Source of the DNA: Erinaceus europaeus
Lineage: Eukaryota; Chordata; Mammalia; Eulipotyphla; Erinaceidae
Reading direction: 5' to 3'
NCBI RefSeq assembly: GCF_950295315.1
Contig: NC_080175.1
Location: 85,687,566-85,751,565, forward strand
DNA length: 64,000 bases
The notes under the pieces are model-generated. The model was not told the origin of the DNA, made no database searches, and was given only the letters and a program-made list of their open reading frames with translations. The position numbers were made by a program, and so were the translations under genes. Of the stretch, positions 1 through 11,535 are shown in pieces. Positions within the stretch are counted from its first letter, which is position 1. Every line of letters starts with the position of its first letter.

Positions 1-339
1 ATTTGCTGTATCTTACTGATTCCAGAGTGCAACCAAACCAACTAAGGCAAATTGAAAGGTGTGTAAAATGTAGAAATAGTAGTGAAAATTCTGAAGGAAA
101 AAAAAAAGGAAAATGTTACTGGAGAAGCTGAAATTGAAAAGTAGTGTCTGAAGACAACTGTTAAGAATAACTATAGTGATAAACTTTGCCTATGAATACA
201 TAATATAGAAAACAAAATTCTGAAATCAACACATTGTATGTAGGAGAATGAAAGTGTAATTTTTTGTGTGTATGACAGAAATTAGGTTGCTATCAACTTA
301 TAATAAACTTCATATTTATAAGACATTCTATACAAGTCT
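1..339. other. AT-rich unique sequence
   Basis: No repeat family, coding frame or RNA gene is recognisable. The first bases (atttgctgtatc) faintly resemble the 5' end of the long repeat seen near 61,915, but the match is too short to call. Confidence 0.4.
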
Positions 340-889
340 TAATGAATTCACCTTCTTCATCTCATTTTGGACTGAACTTGAAGGAATCATGTCAAGTAAG
401 ATAAGCCAAAAAGAAAAGGATGAGAGGCTAGGTGGTGGCACACCTGGTGGAGTGCACATGTTACAGTGCACAAGGACCAAGGTTCGAGTCCCTGGTCCCA
501 CCTGCAGGGGGAAAGCTTCATGAGTGGTGAAGCAGGGCTGCAGGTGTCTCTCTGTCTTTCTTCCACTCTATCCCACCCTTACCTCTAGATTTCTGGCTGT
601 CTCTATCCAATAAATAAGTAAAGATAATAATTAAAAAATTAAGGAAAAAGAAAAGGATGAATATGGAATGGTCTCCTTATGGGCTAAGAAATAAGAATAA
701 ATGATGTATTGCACCAAAGTAAAATACTCTGGGATAGGAGTGAGGGTTTAAGTCCTGGAACATGATGGCAGAAGAGGACCTAATGGGGGGTGAATTATTA
801 CGTGGCAAACCAGGAAATACTATGCATGTACAAACTTGTATTTTACTGTCAACTGTAAATCATTAATCTCCTAATAAAAAAAGTAATAT
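340..889 (+). mobile_element. L1 3' end, 5'-truncated, split by a SINE
   Basis: The sequence matches the last codons of L1 ORF2 (frame around 'KDEYG') and then the L1 3'UTR of this genome: the caccaaagtaaaa motif, the 'gtcctggaacatgatggcag' block, 'tatgcatgtacaaac' and an AATAAA-type tail. It is interrupted by a SINE A at 424-644 and resumes precisely afterwards. There is no usable coding frame. Confidence 0.88.
424..644 (+). mobile_element. tRNA-derived SINE, family A
   Basis: It has a pol III B-box-like ggttcgagtcc, the ccacctgcagggggaaagc core, a CT-rich segment and an ataaagataat A-rich tail. A perfect 16-bp TSD (aaaaagaaaaggatga) lies at 408-423 and 645-660, so this is an L1-type target-primed insertion into an older L1 tail. 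Confidence 0.93.
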
Positions 890-896
890 AAAAGAA

Positions 897-1112
897 TAGA
901 AAGGGGAAACAGAAAGTAGAACTTGGACTGGCGTTGGTGTATTGCACCAAAGTAAGACACTGGCTGGGGGTGGGGGTGGCTTTCAAGTTCTGTTACATGA
1001 TAGTGGAGGAGGATGTAGACTGGGGATTCTGAAGGCAATTGAGAAATTTTGCACATGTATCAACCACTGTATTTACTGTAAATCATTAAGGTCCCAATAA
1101 AAAATTTTTAAA
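897..1112 (+). mobile_element. L1 3'UTR fragment
   Basis: It starts in the 'gaacttggactgg' block, followed by gtattgcaccaaagtaag, a G-rich stretch, 'gcacatgtatcaacc' and cccaataaaa. It is a severely 5'-truncated L1 insert lying directly behind the previous one. Confidence 0.85.
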
Positions 1113-1199
1113 GTTCTGTTAGTTATATTTTTGTTCTCAATGTAATGTTTGTAGTAAACATCAATAGATAATAATATTTAAAGACAATCTCTGTGGTAG

Positions 1200-1322
1200 G
1201 GGACAGATAGCACAATGGTTATGCAAAGAGATTCTCATGCCTGGGGCTCCAAAGATTCGGGTTCAACCCCCCACCCAGCACCACCATAAGAGCAGTGCTC
1301 TGGTAATAAATAAATAAAGACA
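1200..1322 (+). mobile_element. tRNA-derived SINE, family C
   Basis: It contains gatagcacaatggttatgca, the B-box-like gggttcaacccc, 'caccaccataag', 'agcagtgctctggta' and an AATAAATAAA tail. Confidence 0.88.
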
Positions 1323-2213
1323 AATTCTGAAACTGTATTTATTAGTGCTTGTTCAAAAATAACTACTGAATCAAAGAGCATTATATTATACCAGAAAAGT
1401 TCCCCCCTTAATAAATTTAAAACAAAAATATATTTTCTCCACTTAGGCCTTGAGGTATTCAGTGAAAGCTTGTAAGTTTTTTTTTTTTTTTTTTTTTGTT
1501 GTTGTTAGAGAATATATATCTGGGAGGATACATACAAAGAAAAGCTGCATAGACCTGAGTTAAATCTTGTAAACTACTTTAGGACAAAAATGAGGTTTGC
1601 AAGGGTTTCAACCATTCATTTGGAAAACCTTTCCACAATTCTCATTATAAAGGGATATTAGTTTTTTCTTTTCTTATATATTCTAGGTCTAATGGTGGCT
1701 GATTGAACGTGATCAGGAAAGAGGGGAGTCACAGATATATTTGAGAAAAATATAGTTCTTTGAGCATTTGATATCCAGTCTGCTTTTCTTAAAATCATAG
1801 TCTAGCTTTAGTTATGAGAGGTGAGAATAGAAAGCTTCATTGCTTTTATTTCAGCTAGCTTTCTAAAGGTCCTTGTCTTGTCAAACACAACTGCCAAGAT
1901 TCCAAAGAATAGCTTAAAGATCCTTTAAATTATCAGTGCGGCATTTTTACTGGGTGTTCAAGGTAATATGCAGAAAGAGTATTAAAATGGTTATTTTTCA
2001 AATCTGGAATTCATTATTACAAAGTTTATTAAGAATATGTGATTAAACTATTAATTGCTACTTTGCTTATAAGCAAGAATGAAATTATTCTTTACATGTA
2101 ACTGTCTTAGCTACTAATGTCGTAATCACGATCTTGATTTCTGTGATAATTATAAAACAAAATAATATTTTATATTTCTCTGAAATTTTGCAAACACTTT
2201 CAAAGCAACTATT
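1323..2213. other. Unique AT-rich stretch
   Basis: No family is recognised. It contains a T-run at about 1,479-1,496 followed by gttgttgtt. Nothing coding is seen. Confidence 0.4.
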
Positions 2214-2233
2214 AAAAGATTAAAACATAATTA

Positions 2234-2432
2234 GGGCGGGGGAGACAGCATAGTGGTTATGTAAACAGACTCTCATGCCTTAGGCTCCTCAGTCCCAGGT
2301 TCAATCCCCCGCACCACCATAAACCAGAGCTGAGCAGTGCTCTGGTATTTCTGTGTGTGTGTGTGTGTGTCTCTGCATCTCTCTCAAAATAAATAAACAA
2401 ATAAATAAATAAAATTAATTTAAAAAATTAAA
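2234..2432 (+). mobile_element. SINE family C, young
   Basis: The SINE C head (agcatagtggttatg), the B box caggttcaatcccc and a GT-rich then (AAAT)n tail are all present. It is flanked by a perfect 20-bp TSD (2,214-2,233 and 2,433-2,452), which implies a recent insertion. Confidence 0.94.
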
Positions 2433-3771
2433 AAAAGATTAAAACATAATTATAAAATTTCATAGGAGTCTCTAATTCCATTCCAGGTGGTTCACTTCCT
2501 AACAAAGTCCCAAAACCTAGATATAGACCAGGTTCCTTAAGATAGAGCATATGTTCACATGTATCCATAAACTAGGGCAAAACATATATACCTGAAAGCA
2601 AAAATACACAATAGTCTGTAGTGAGTCAGTATCAAGTTCAGAATCAAAGTGTCTACTTAGACTTAGATACCCTCCTCACCTACTTCCTATTACATTTGTC
2701 TCACTCAGTCCAAAGCTAACCTCATCAAAGCAAGGACTGCAAAAGCTGAATAAGGGTAAGAAGCTGGCATACTTTAACGATGACTCTTTAGTCACTATCA
2801 GGCCACCCCACCAGCTGGGCCCCTAATCAAGGAGTCCTAAGATTCCCAATCAGATATGATGGGCCTACGCCTTGAATAAATCCCTCTCTCCATTGTTACC
2901 AGTCATTTCTATCAGGAACAACACAATAGACACCATAGTGGGCCCCCATAGGACCTTGCCCTCAACTTGGATCAACAATGGCAGAGAATGTTCCATCCTC
3001 CAAAGGGAAGCTAGACAACATACTCTATGCTACACCTGAGGAAGATTGGTCCTGATGTTGGGGCAGCTTGGAACGTTCCTACTTATGGCCACAGAATGTA
3101 AGCTCAGATCTACAGGGAAGCAGACGTCACATACACTCCTAAGCTGAATATAGGTCCCAGATCATATCAAATCTATGGGGTTTACAATCAACAATATTTA
3201 TACACATTTCCCATATTTGGGAGCTACTGTCTTCCCTGATCCAGCTTTCTGGTCCTTCTTCCAGCCATGACATCATCTCCCCAGACAGCAATTAGGATCC
3301 ACTTGTATGTCAGATTTCAGACTCAGGCAAAAACAAAAACAAAAACAAACAAAAACACTAGTATAGCCACAGGCCCTTTGGAATACAACTAAAATATGCC
3401 TACTAGCTATCTACAAAACGGAGACCCCCCACCCCAACTCTTCATCTGCACTATTGCAGCCTGTAGGTCAATGATTGGTCAACAATTTGTTTGGCTTTGT
3501 ATGTTAACTCTCTTTTCAACCAAGGTTCCAGATGCTAGCAGGATGTCGACCAGACTTCTCTGGACAGACAACCCCACCAATATGTCCAGGAGCTCTGCTT
3601 CCCCAGATCCCTGCCCCACTAGGGAAAGAGAAAGATAGGCTGGGAGTATGGATTGGCCTGTCAATGCCCATGTTCAGTGGGGAAGCAATTACAGAAGCCA
3701 GACCTTCAACATTCTGCACCCCACAATGACCTTGGGTGGATACTTCCAGAGGGTTAAAGAATAGGAAAGCT

Positions 3772-4529
3772 GGACTTCCGGAGGCGGAGCTACGAGCAGC
3801 AGATCGCTTTCTCTCTTCTCCTCTCCTCTCCTCTCCCGGATCAACTAGGAATACCAAAGGAGACCACCCAGGACCGAAACAAGACAGGACTAGAATGACC
3901 ACAGGAACCCAGTAAATCACCCGTGAGTGCAAACACGCGTGGCTGGTGACAGAGAGGAGAGAGGGACCTAAGAAGAGATTAAGTGACTGCTAACAGTTCA
4001 ACAGTTTATCAGTGGAGACACCACCTCCAGTCTGCTCCACCAACAAGGGGACAGTTGAAGGGAGGAAAGGAATCCCCAGAGACTCACCAAGTGCAACTCT
4101 GAGTCTCCATTGCTACTACCCTCAGAATCTGGAGCAGCAACAGGGAGGGACACCAGGGGACAGAGATCTAACCGGGAAACTCAGGAGAAGACCTATACCT
4201 CTGTGGCATAGCTGAGGGGCTGTGAAAGTCTCTTTGCATAACCACTGGATTATCTCTGCCACACCCTGCTTTATCTCTTGGTCAGGAGTCAGTGATTAAG
4301 CTAAGAAGCCTATTGATAGTTTAAAAGCCCTCAGGCTCCCAGAGCCTACAGGGAAGAAAAACAAAGAGGCTTTTACACCACTGAGCTCCAACTCAGGGAT
4401 TGAAAAAACTGTTAACTTCCACCACGGTAAACCCTTTAATTAAATTACTTAGACACAAGTCAATCCAGGCAATAGTGATCAATAATTTGAAAAGTACTGA
4501 TAAAGGGAACTCATAACATAATATATAAA
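3772..4529 (+). promoter_or_regulatory. L1 5'UTR / internal promoter
   Basis: This is the 758-bp GC-richer leader of the full-length L1, starting ggacttccggaggcggagct, with CpGs near the start. By analogy with other mammalian L1s it carries the internal pol II promoter; that role is inferred. Around 4,222-4,268 it contains a block matching the reverse complement of the SINE C head (ctctttgcataacca). Confidence 0.75.
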
Positions 4530-5498
4530 ATGGTTAAAACAACAAGAAAAAATATTGGAGACTCGAACCAGGACAAGAGTCCAGCTAAAAGTCCTCCAGA
4601 GGATGAAGCACAAAACAACGAGTTCAACATCCAAACATTAGCTAAGGAAATAATAACAGGAGTGAGTAAAGAATTTAAAAAAATTGTAATCAGAAATGCA
4701 GGAACAACAAATGAGAATATGGAAGAAAATTCTAATTTTTCATGGTTATTAGAGAGCTGAAATCTGAAATCGCTGAGCTAAGAAGGCAACTAGCTGAACA
4801 AGCTAAAACAGTATCAGAGCAGGGCAACAAAATAGATGAACTCCAGAAAGCAGTAGAGGGCAGAGAGAATAGAATCTATGAGGCTGAAGACAGAATTAGC
4901 AAGCTTGAGGATGAATTAGAGACAACTAAAAAAGAAGTAAGAGATCTCACAAAGAGATTAAGAGATGCTGAAAACAACAGCAGAGTCCTATGGGATGACT
5001 TCAAAAGAAACAATATACGCATTATTGGCTTACCAGAGGAAGAAAGAGAAGGAGAGGAAGAAAGCATTCTCCAGGCCATAATAGCTGAAAATTTCTCTAG
5101 TCTAGACAACACCAAAGACATAAAGATTCAAGAAGTCCAGAGGGTCCCAAACAGAATTAACCCAGACCTAAAGACACCAAGACATGTCATACTTAGAATG
5201 GAAAGGAATAAGGATAAAGAAAGGATCCTCAAGGCTGCAAGAGAAAAACAAAGAGTCACCTACAAAGGAAAACCCATAAGACTAGCAGCAGACTTCTCCA
5301 TACAAACACTACAGAAGAGAATGGCAAGATATCTATCGAGTGCTCAATGAGAAAGGCTTTCAGCCAAGAATACTATATCCTGTTAGACTGTCATTCAGAC
5401 TAGATGGAAGCATCAAAACCTTCTCAGACAAGCAACAGTTGAAGGAAGCAACCATCACCAAGCCTGCCCTGAAAGAATTTCTGAAAGGTCTCCTATAA
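4530..5498 (+). pseudogene. L1 ORF1 (RNA-binding chaperone), frameshifted
   Basis: ORF1p is the trimeric nucleic-acid chaperone that coats L1 RNA. The intact length inferred from the minus-strand copy is 324 residues. An N-terminal low-complexity segment is followed by a long heptad-rich coiled coil, an RRM-like region beginning near 'NNIRIIGLPEEE', then a C-terminal domain ending 'KGLL'. Compared with the copy at 49,505-50,479 there is a 1-bp deletion near 4,738 (tttttcatgg instead of ttttctcatgg) and a 5-bp deletion near 5,305, so translation leaves frame twice although both ends lie in the same frame. It is non-functional as it stands. Confidence 0.93.
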
Positions 5499-5554
5499 AC
5501 AACCAGACCACCACAAAAAGGACATATATCAAAACACTCTAAAACTCTACAAGA

Positions 5555-8500
5555 ATGGCGTTAAAATATCTTCAATCTTTGATATCAATAAATGTCAATG
5601 GCCTGAATTCACCTATTAAAAGACACAGAGTAGGAAGATGGATCAGAAAACACAACCCAACAATATGTTGTCTACAGGAAACTCACCTAACTCAAAAAGA
5701 CAAACACAGACTTAAAGTGAAAGGATGGAAAACTATCAATCAAGCCAATGGCCCATAAAAAAGGGCAGGAACAGCTATTCTCATATCTGACATGATAGAC
5801 TTTAAAATAGATAAGAATAAAAAAGATAGGAATGGACACTACTTAATGCTCAGAGGATCAGTCAATCAAGAGGACTTAACAATTATTAATATCTATGCAC
5901 CCAATGAGAAGCCATCTAAATACATCAAACTTCTACTGAAAGAGCTACAGCAATATATTAACAGTAACACAATCATAGTAGGGGACTTCAACACCCCACT
6001 ATCTCAACTTGACAGATCATCCAGGAAGAAAATCAGTAAAGACATAAGGGAGCTAAATGAAGAGATAGATAAACTAGAACTATTAGACATTTTCAGAGTC
6101 ATTCATCCCAAAAAACTGGAATACACATTTTACTCAAATCCACATGGATCATTCTCAAGGATAGACCATATGTTAGGCCACAAAGACAGCATCAGCCAAT
6201 TCAAGAGCACTGAAATCATCCCAAGCATCTTCTCAGACCACAGTGGAATTAAACTAACACTTAACAATCAACAAAAGATTAGTAACAGTCCCAAAATGTG
6301 GAAGCTCAACAGTACACTTCTTCACAACTTCTGGGTCAAAGAGGAAATCAAGGAAGAAATCAAAATGTTTCGAGAGTTCAATGAAAATGAAGACACAAGC
6401 TATCAAAATATTTGGGACACAGCTAAAGCAGTCCTAAGAGGGAAGTTCATAGCTATACAAGCACACATTAGGAAACAAGAAAAGGTACAAATAAACAGCC
6501 TGATTGCACATCTTAAAGACCTAGAAGAAGAACAACAAAGGAATCCTAAAGCAACCAGAAGGACAGAAATCACTAAAGTTAGGGCAGAAATAAATAACAT
6601 TGAGAATAGGAAAACCATACAAAAGATCAATGAAAGTAAATGTTGGTTCTTCGAAAGAGTAAACAAAATTGACAAACCTTTAGCCAGACTCACAAAACAA
6701 AAAAGGGAGAAGACCCAAATAAATCGGATAGTAAATGAAAGAGGAGATATCACAACAGACACTGCAGAAATTCAACATATCATGCGAGGCTTCTATGAAC
6801 AACTATATGCCACCAAGCTAGAGAACCTGGAAGAAATGAATGATTTCCTAGATACTTACCAACTTCCAAAACTAAGTAAAGAGGAAGTAGATAACATGAA
6901 CAGGCCCATCACAACTAATGAAATTGAAACAGTTATAAAAAATCTCCCCAAAAATAAAAGTCCTGGACCAGATGGTTTTACAAATGAATTCTACAAAACT
7001 TTCAAAGAAGAACTAATACCTCTACTTTTAAAAGTCTTCCAGAAGATTGAAGACACTGGAATACTCCCTGCCAGCTTCTATGAAGCCAACATCACCCTGA
7101 TACCAAAAGCAGACAGGGACACAACCAAAAAAGAAAACTACAGACCAATATCTCTGATGAACGTAGATGGGAAAATATTGAACAAAATTCTAGCCAACTG
7201 GATACAGCAGTATATCAAAAAGATTGTTCATCATTACCAAGTGGTGTTTATCCCAGGCATGCAAGGTTGGTTTAATATACGTAAATCAATCAATGTGATC
7301 CACCACATCAACAAAAGCAAGACCAAAAACCACATGGTCATATCAATAGATGCAGAGAAAGCCTTTGACAAAATACAACATCCCTTTATGATCAAAACAC
7401 TACAAAAAATGGGAATAGATGGAAAATTCCTGAAGATAGTGGAGTCTATATATAGCAAACCTACAGCCAACATCATACTCAATGGTGAAAAACTGGAAGC
7501 ATTTCCCCTCAGATCAGGTACAAGACAGGGCTGCCCACTATCACCATTACTATTCAACATAGTGTTGGAAGTTCTTGCCATAGCAATCAGGCAGGAGCAA
7601 GGAATTAAAGGCATACAGATTGGAAGAGAAGAAGTCAAACTCTCCTTATTTGCAGATGACATGATAGTACACATGGAAAAACCTAAGGAATCCAGCAAGA
7701 AGCTTTTGGAAATTATCAGGCAATATAGTAATGTGTCAGGCTATAAAATTAACATTCAAAAGTCAGTGGCATTCCTCTATGCAAACACTAAGTTAGAAGA
7801 AATTGAAATCCAGAAATCAGTTCCTTTTTCTATAGCAACAAAAACAATAAAATATCTAGGAGTAAACCTAACCAAAGAAGTGAAAGACTTGTATACTGAA
7901 AATTATGAGTCACTACTCAAAGAAATTGAAAAAGACACAAAGAAGTGGAAAGATATTCCATGTTTATGGGTTGGAAGAATTAACATCATCAAAATGAATA
8001 TATTACCCAGAGCCATCTACAAATTTAATGCTATCCCCATCAAGATCCCAAGCACATTTTTTAGGAGAATAGAAAAAAATGCTACAAATGTTTATCTGGA
8101 ACCAGAAAAGACCCAGAATTGACAAAACTATCTTGAGAAAAAAGAACAGAACCGGAGGCATCACACTCCCAGATCTCAAACTGTATTATAGGGCCATTGT
8201 CATCAAAACTGCTTGGTACTGGAACATGAACAGACACACTGACCAGTGGAATAGAATTGAGAGCCCAGAAATGAGGCCCCACACCTATGGACATCTAATC
8301 TTTGACAAAGGGGCCCAGACTATTACATGGGGAAAGCAGATTCTCTTCAACAAATGGTGTTGGAAACAATGGGTTGAAACATGCAGAAGAATGAAACTGA
8401 ATCACTGTATTTCACCAAATACAAAAGTAAATTCCAAGTGGATCAAGGACTTGGATGTTAGACCACAAACTATCAAATACTTAGAGGAAAATATTGGCAG

Positions 8501-9374
8501 AACTTTTTTCCACATAAATTTTAAAGACATTTTCAACGAAATGAATCCAATTACAAGGAAGACTAAGGCAAGTATAAACCTATGGGACTACATCAAATTA
8601 AAAAGCTTCTTCACAGCAAAAGAAACCACTATAGAAAGCAAGAGACCCCTCACAGAATGGGAGAAGATCTTTACATGCCATACATCAGATAAGAGTTTGA
8701 TAACCAACATATATAAAGAGCTTGCCAGACTCAACAACAAGACAACAAATAACCCCATCCAAAAATGGGGGGAGGACTTGGACAGAATATTCACCACAGA
8801 AGAGATCCAAAAGGCCAAGAAACACATGAAAAAATGCTCCAAGTCTCTGATTGTCAGAGAAATGCAAATCAAGACAATAATGAGATATCACTTCACTCCT
8901 GTGAGAATGTCATACATCAGAAAAGGTAACAGCAGCAAATGCTGGAGAGGGTGTGGGGTCAAAGGAACCCTCTTGCACTGCTGGTGGGAATGTCAATTGG
9001 TCCAACCTCTGTGGAGAACAGTCTGGAGAACTCTCAGAAGGCTAGAAATGGACCTACCCTATGACCCTGCAATTCCCCTCCTGGGGATATATCCTAAGGA
9101 ACCCAACACATCCATCCAAAAAGATCTGTGTATACATATGTTCTTGGCAGCACAATTTGTAATAGCCAAAACCTGGAAGCAACCCAGGTGTCCAACAACA
9201 GATGAGTGGCTGAGCAAGTTGTGGTATATATACACAATGGCATACTACTCAGCTGTAAAAAATGGTGACTTCACTGTTTTCAGCCGATCTTGGATGGACC
9301 TTGAAAAAATCATGTTGAGTGAAATAAGTCAGAAACAGAAGGATGAATATGGGATGATCTCACTCTCAGGCTGA
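5555..9374 (+). pseudogene. L1 ORF2 (endonuclease-reverse transcriptase), broken
   Basis: ORF2p nicks target DNA and reverse-transcribes RNA from the nick. The APE-like endonuclease occupies residues 1 to about 240, with conserved [26 protein letters not shown] and SDHSG. The reverse transcriptase follows, with the catalytic FADD at residues 699-702 (bases 7,649-7,660). The C terminus has a cysteine cluster (CWRGCG...HCWWEC). Length is about 1,272 codons, normal for mammalian ORF2. Lesions are an in-frame TAA at 5,756-5,758 (CAA in the other copy) and a one-base surplus in an A7 run at 8,073-8,079, after which the frame starting MLQMFIWNQ continues to 9,374. The A7 surplus is shared with the minus-strand copy. 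Confidence 0.95.
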
Positions 9375-9764
9375 AGTTGAAAAACAAGATTAGAAAAGAA
9401 AACACAAGTCGAACCTGAAATGGAATTGGAGTATTACACCAAAGTAAAAGACTCGTGGGTGGGGAGAATACAGGTCCATGAAAGATGATGAATGACATAG
9501 TGGGGGTTGTATTGTTAAATGGGAATCTGGGGAATGTTATGCATGTACAAACTATTGTATTTACTGTTGAATGTAAAACATTATTTACCCAATAAAGAAA
9601 TATATTATTAAAAAAAAAAGAATAGGAAAGCTATGAGGGAATGGGATGGGATACGGAGTTCTGGTGGTGGGAATTGTGTGGAGTTGTACCCCTCTGATCC
9701 TATGGTTTAGTCATTGTTTCCTTTTTATAAATAAAAAATTTTTTAAAAATTGGGCTTTTCATGG

Positions 9765-11364
9765 TTACTTAGTTCCACAGCACTGATTATTTTCATGTGT
9801 AACCTGGTTTCTATTTATATAAACTATTTTAAAAATATTTGTCCATAATTTATTCCTATGACTATGCTAAAACACTTATCTGTATCAATTAAAATGGAAA
9901 ACCATGCCATGGAAAGATTAAACAGAAGTAAAAAAAAAAAAAAGAACCCTCTATATCTTGGGTTAGATCGAAACTGAAACATTTGGAAAAGATGAATAAA
10001 TATCAATAACTTGATCTAAGATAGACCATGTTCAATTTTAATGTTATTTTGGAAGAGATGAAATATCGACAGTAGGAAACTGTAATCATATACTGTCTAC
10101 TTTAAAGAATATGACTATAACAATATCAATTTATATTTATATAACAAAGGTAGTTGAACACTACTTTTATTTGGGTTATTACTAAGGCTTATATAATTTT
10201 TTCTCCTGGAGATTTTATTGCCTAAAAGAAAAATAGCCATATGTCTTGGAAATTGAAAGGACAGGAGATTATATGAGAAAGCTCCCCTGGTATTTTTTTT
10301 TTTTTTGTCCTTTTAATTTTAGGAAACAGTTTGAAATAATAAAATGTGACAAAGGGAACAAACATTGAATGGAAAAAGAGAAGTACTGAAATGATTTCGA
10401 GACAATCACTCCCACCCAAGGGTATACAGGTGCTCTTCCCCCCCAGGCACCACTAGAGTCAGAGAAGTTTCCTTTTGATGCCCTTGGTGCCAGGAACTAC
10501 TGATCACACATTCTGAGGGAGCAGAGAGGAAAAAGAACCAACTTCTTCTTCCTCCATTTGTCTCACTGAAGAGAAGACGCAGATAATCAGAATCCAAGCA
10601 GCATAGTGAATGTAGCATGGAAACCTGTGAAGGTTAATATTGTAGAGCTGTGATTGTTTTCTGTTTAAGGAAGGCTACTAGAAAGAAAGACACATACATC
10701 TGAGTTCTGGTAACCGGTTAAGATCTTCCAGGAGGAATGAAGACTGTTTAGAACTAGATGAACAGCAAAGGAAATCCCCATTAAAGACTGAGTAGTTCAC
10801 TACTGTGAACAGAGCTGGCAGATGGATAAGGTGGAGTGGTAGGGAGCTAAGTTGTAGGATGAGAGAACTCCAGGGCTTCATTCAATTTCAGAATGAAACA
10901 GAAAGTCATAAAGGATTTTGAGCAAGGTACAGAACTTATCCCTAAACTTAATTTGTTGATCTTAAGGTACAATGATTTATGGGGGTTAGAGTAGGTCCCA
11001 GGAGATGAGATTAAAAAATTATTAGAGTCCAGGCTAGGCATACAAAATTAAAGTTAATCATGGATGGTCATGAAAGTACATTCAAGAGATTCAGACAGAC
11101 TGAATATGAAGGAAAAAAATTCAAAAGGGACTTGGCAATTTCTCTGATGGGATATGAAATGTATAGCATAAATATTAGATGCGAAAGAAGATGAATTTAA
11201 TTACGAACCTGCTGACAGGGACTTGAGGGTCATTTTCCTGTTCATACAGTGACCTCTAGGTCTGCAGCTTATTAGAGCTTTGGCCTTAATAGGTCCAAGA
11301 GAGGAACTTTCTCAACTTCAAGTGCTACAGGTGATATTCAACATGAACTGAGTTGCACTGAGTA
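9765..11364. other. Unique stretch
   Basis: About 1.6 kb without a recognised repeat. It contains short homopolymers (A-run near 9,930, T-run near 10,292). Small open frames are present but show no domain and no splice context. Confidence 0.4.
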
Positions 11365-11365
11365 G

Positions 11366-11530
11366 TGGTAGTGGAAAACACTATGGGGTCCTGAAGGTGG
11401 TACACTGAATTGTGTGGAAGGACCTGCACAAGGAGCCAGGTTCGATCCTCCTCTCCCCACTAGCAGGGGGAGACTTGCCATGAAGCAAGTCTGCAGGTGT
11501 CTAGTGTCTATCTTCCTCTCTTTCTTTCTT
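11366..11530 (+). mobile_element. Degenerate SINE, A/B type
   Basis: A diverged head is followed by a recognisable B box (aggttcgatcc), 'ctagcagggggagac', 'aagcaagtctgcaggtgtct' and a CT-rich end. The body resembles SINE A/B, but the head is old. Confidence 0.65.
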
Positions 11531-11535
11531 TCTTA

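Larger units (their letters stand above)
3772..9616 (+). mobile_element. Full-length L1 retrotransposon, plus strand
   Basis: The layout is 5'UTR 3,772-4,529, ORF1 4,530-5,498, a 56-bp spacer, ORF2 5,555-9,374, a 3'UTR with AATAAA at 9,591-9,596, then an A-rich tail. A perfect 16-bp TSD (aaagaataggaaagct) lies at 3,756-3,771 and 9,617-9,632, which fixes both ends. Both ORFs carry lesions, so this copy cannot move by itself. It inserted into a long-repeat copy whose two halves rejoin exactly. Confidence 0.97.
2460..9760 (+). mobile_element. Long non-coding retroposon ('long repeat'), split by L1
   Basis: The element occupies 2,460-3,771 and resumes at 9,633-9,760 after the L1. Shared blocks with the other copies in the window include 'taacaaagtcccaaaaccta', the 'tgtatccataaacta' block, a block near 2,870 ('ccttgaataaatccctctct'), the 'gcaattacagaagccagacc' block and a 3' end reading 'tttttataaataaaaaat'. 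No protein domain is recognisable; it is probably mobilised by L1 in trans. The family name is unknown to me. Confidence 0.85.

Noticed and set aside
3516..3932. 138-codon minus-strand frame joining the long repeat and the L1 leader
   Set aside because: It spans an insertion boundary (TSD at 3,756-3,771), so it cannot be an ancestral gene.
7234..7698. 154-codon antisense frame and other antisense frames inside both L1 elements
   Set aside because: They mirror ORF2 codon composition and recur at the same places in both copies; they are shadows of the sense ORFs.
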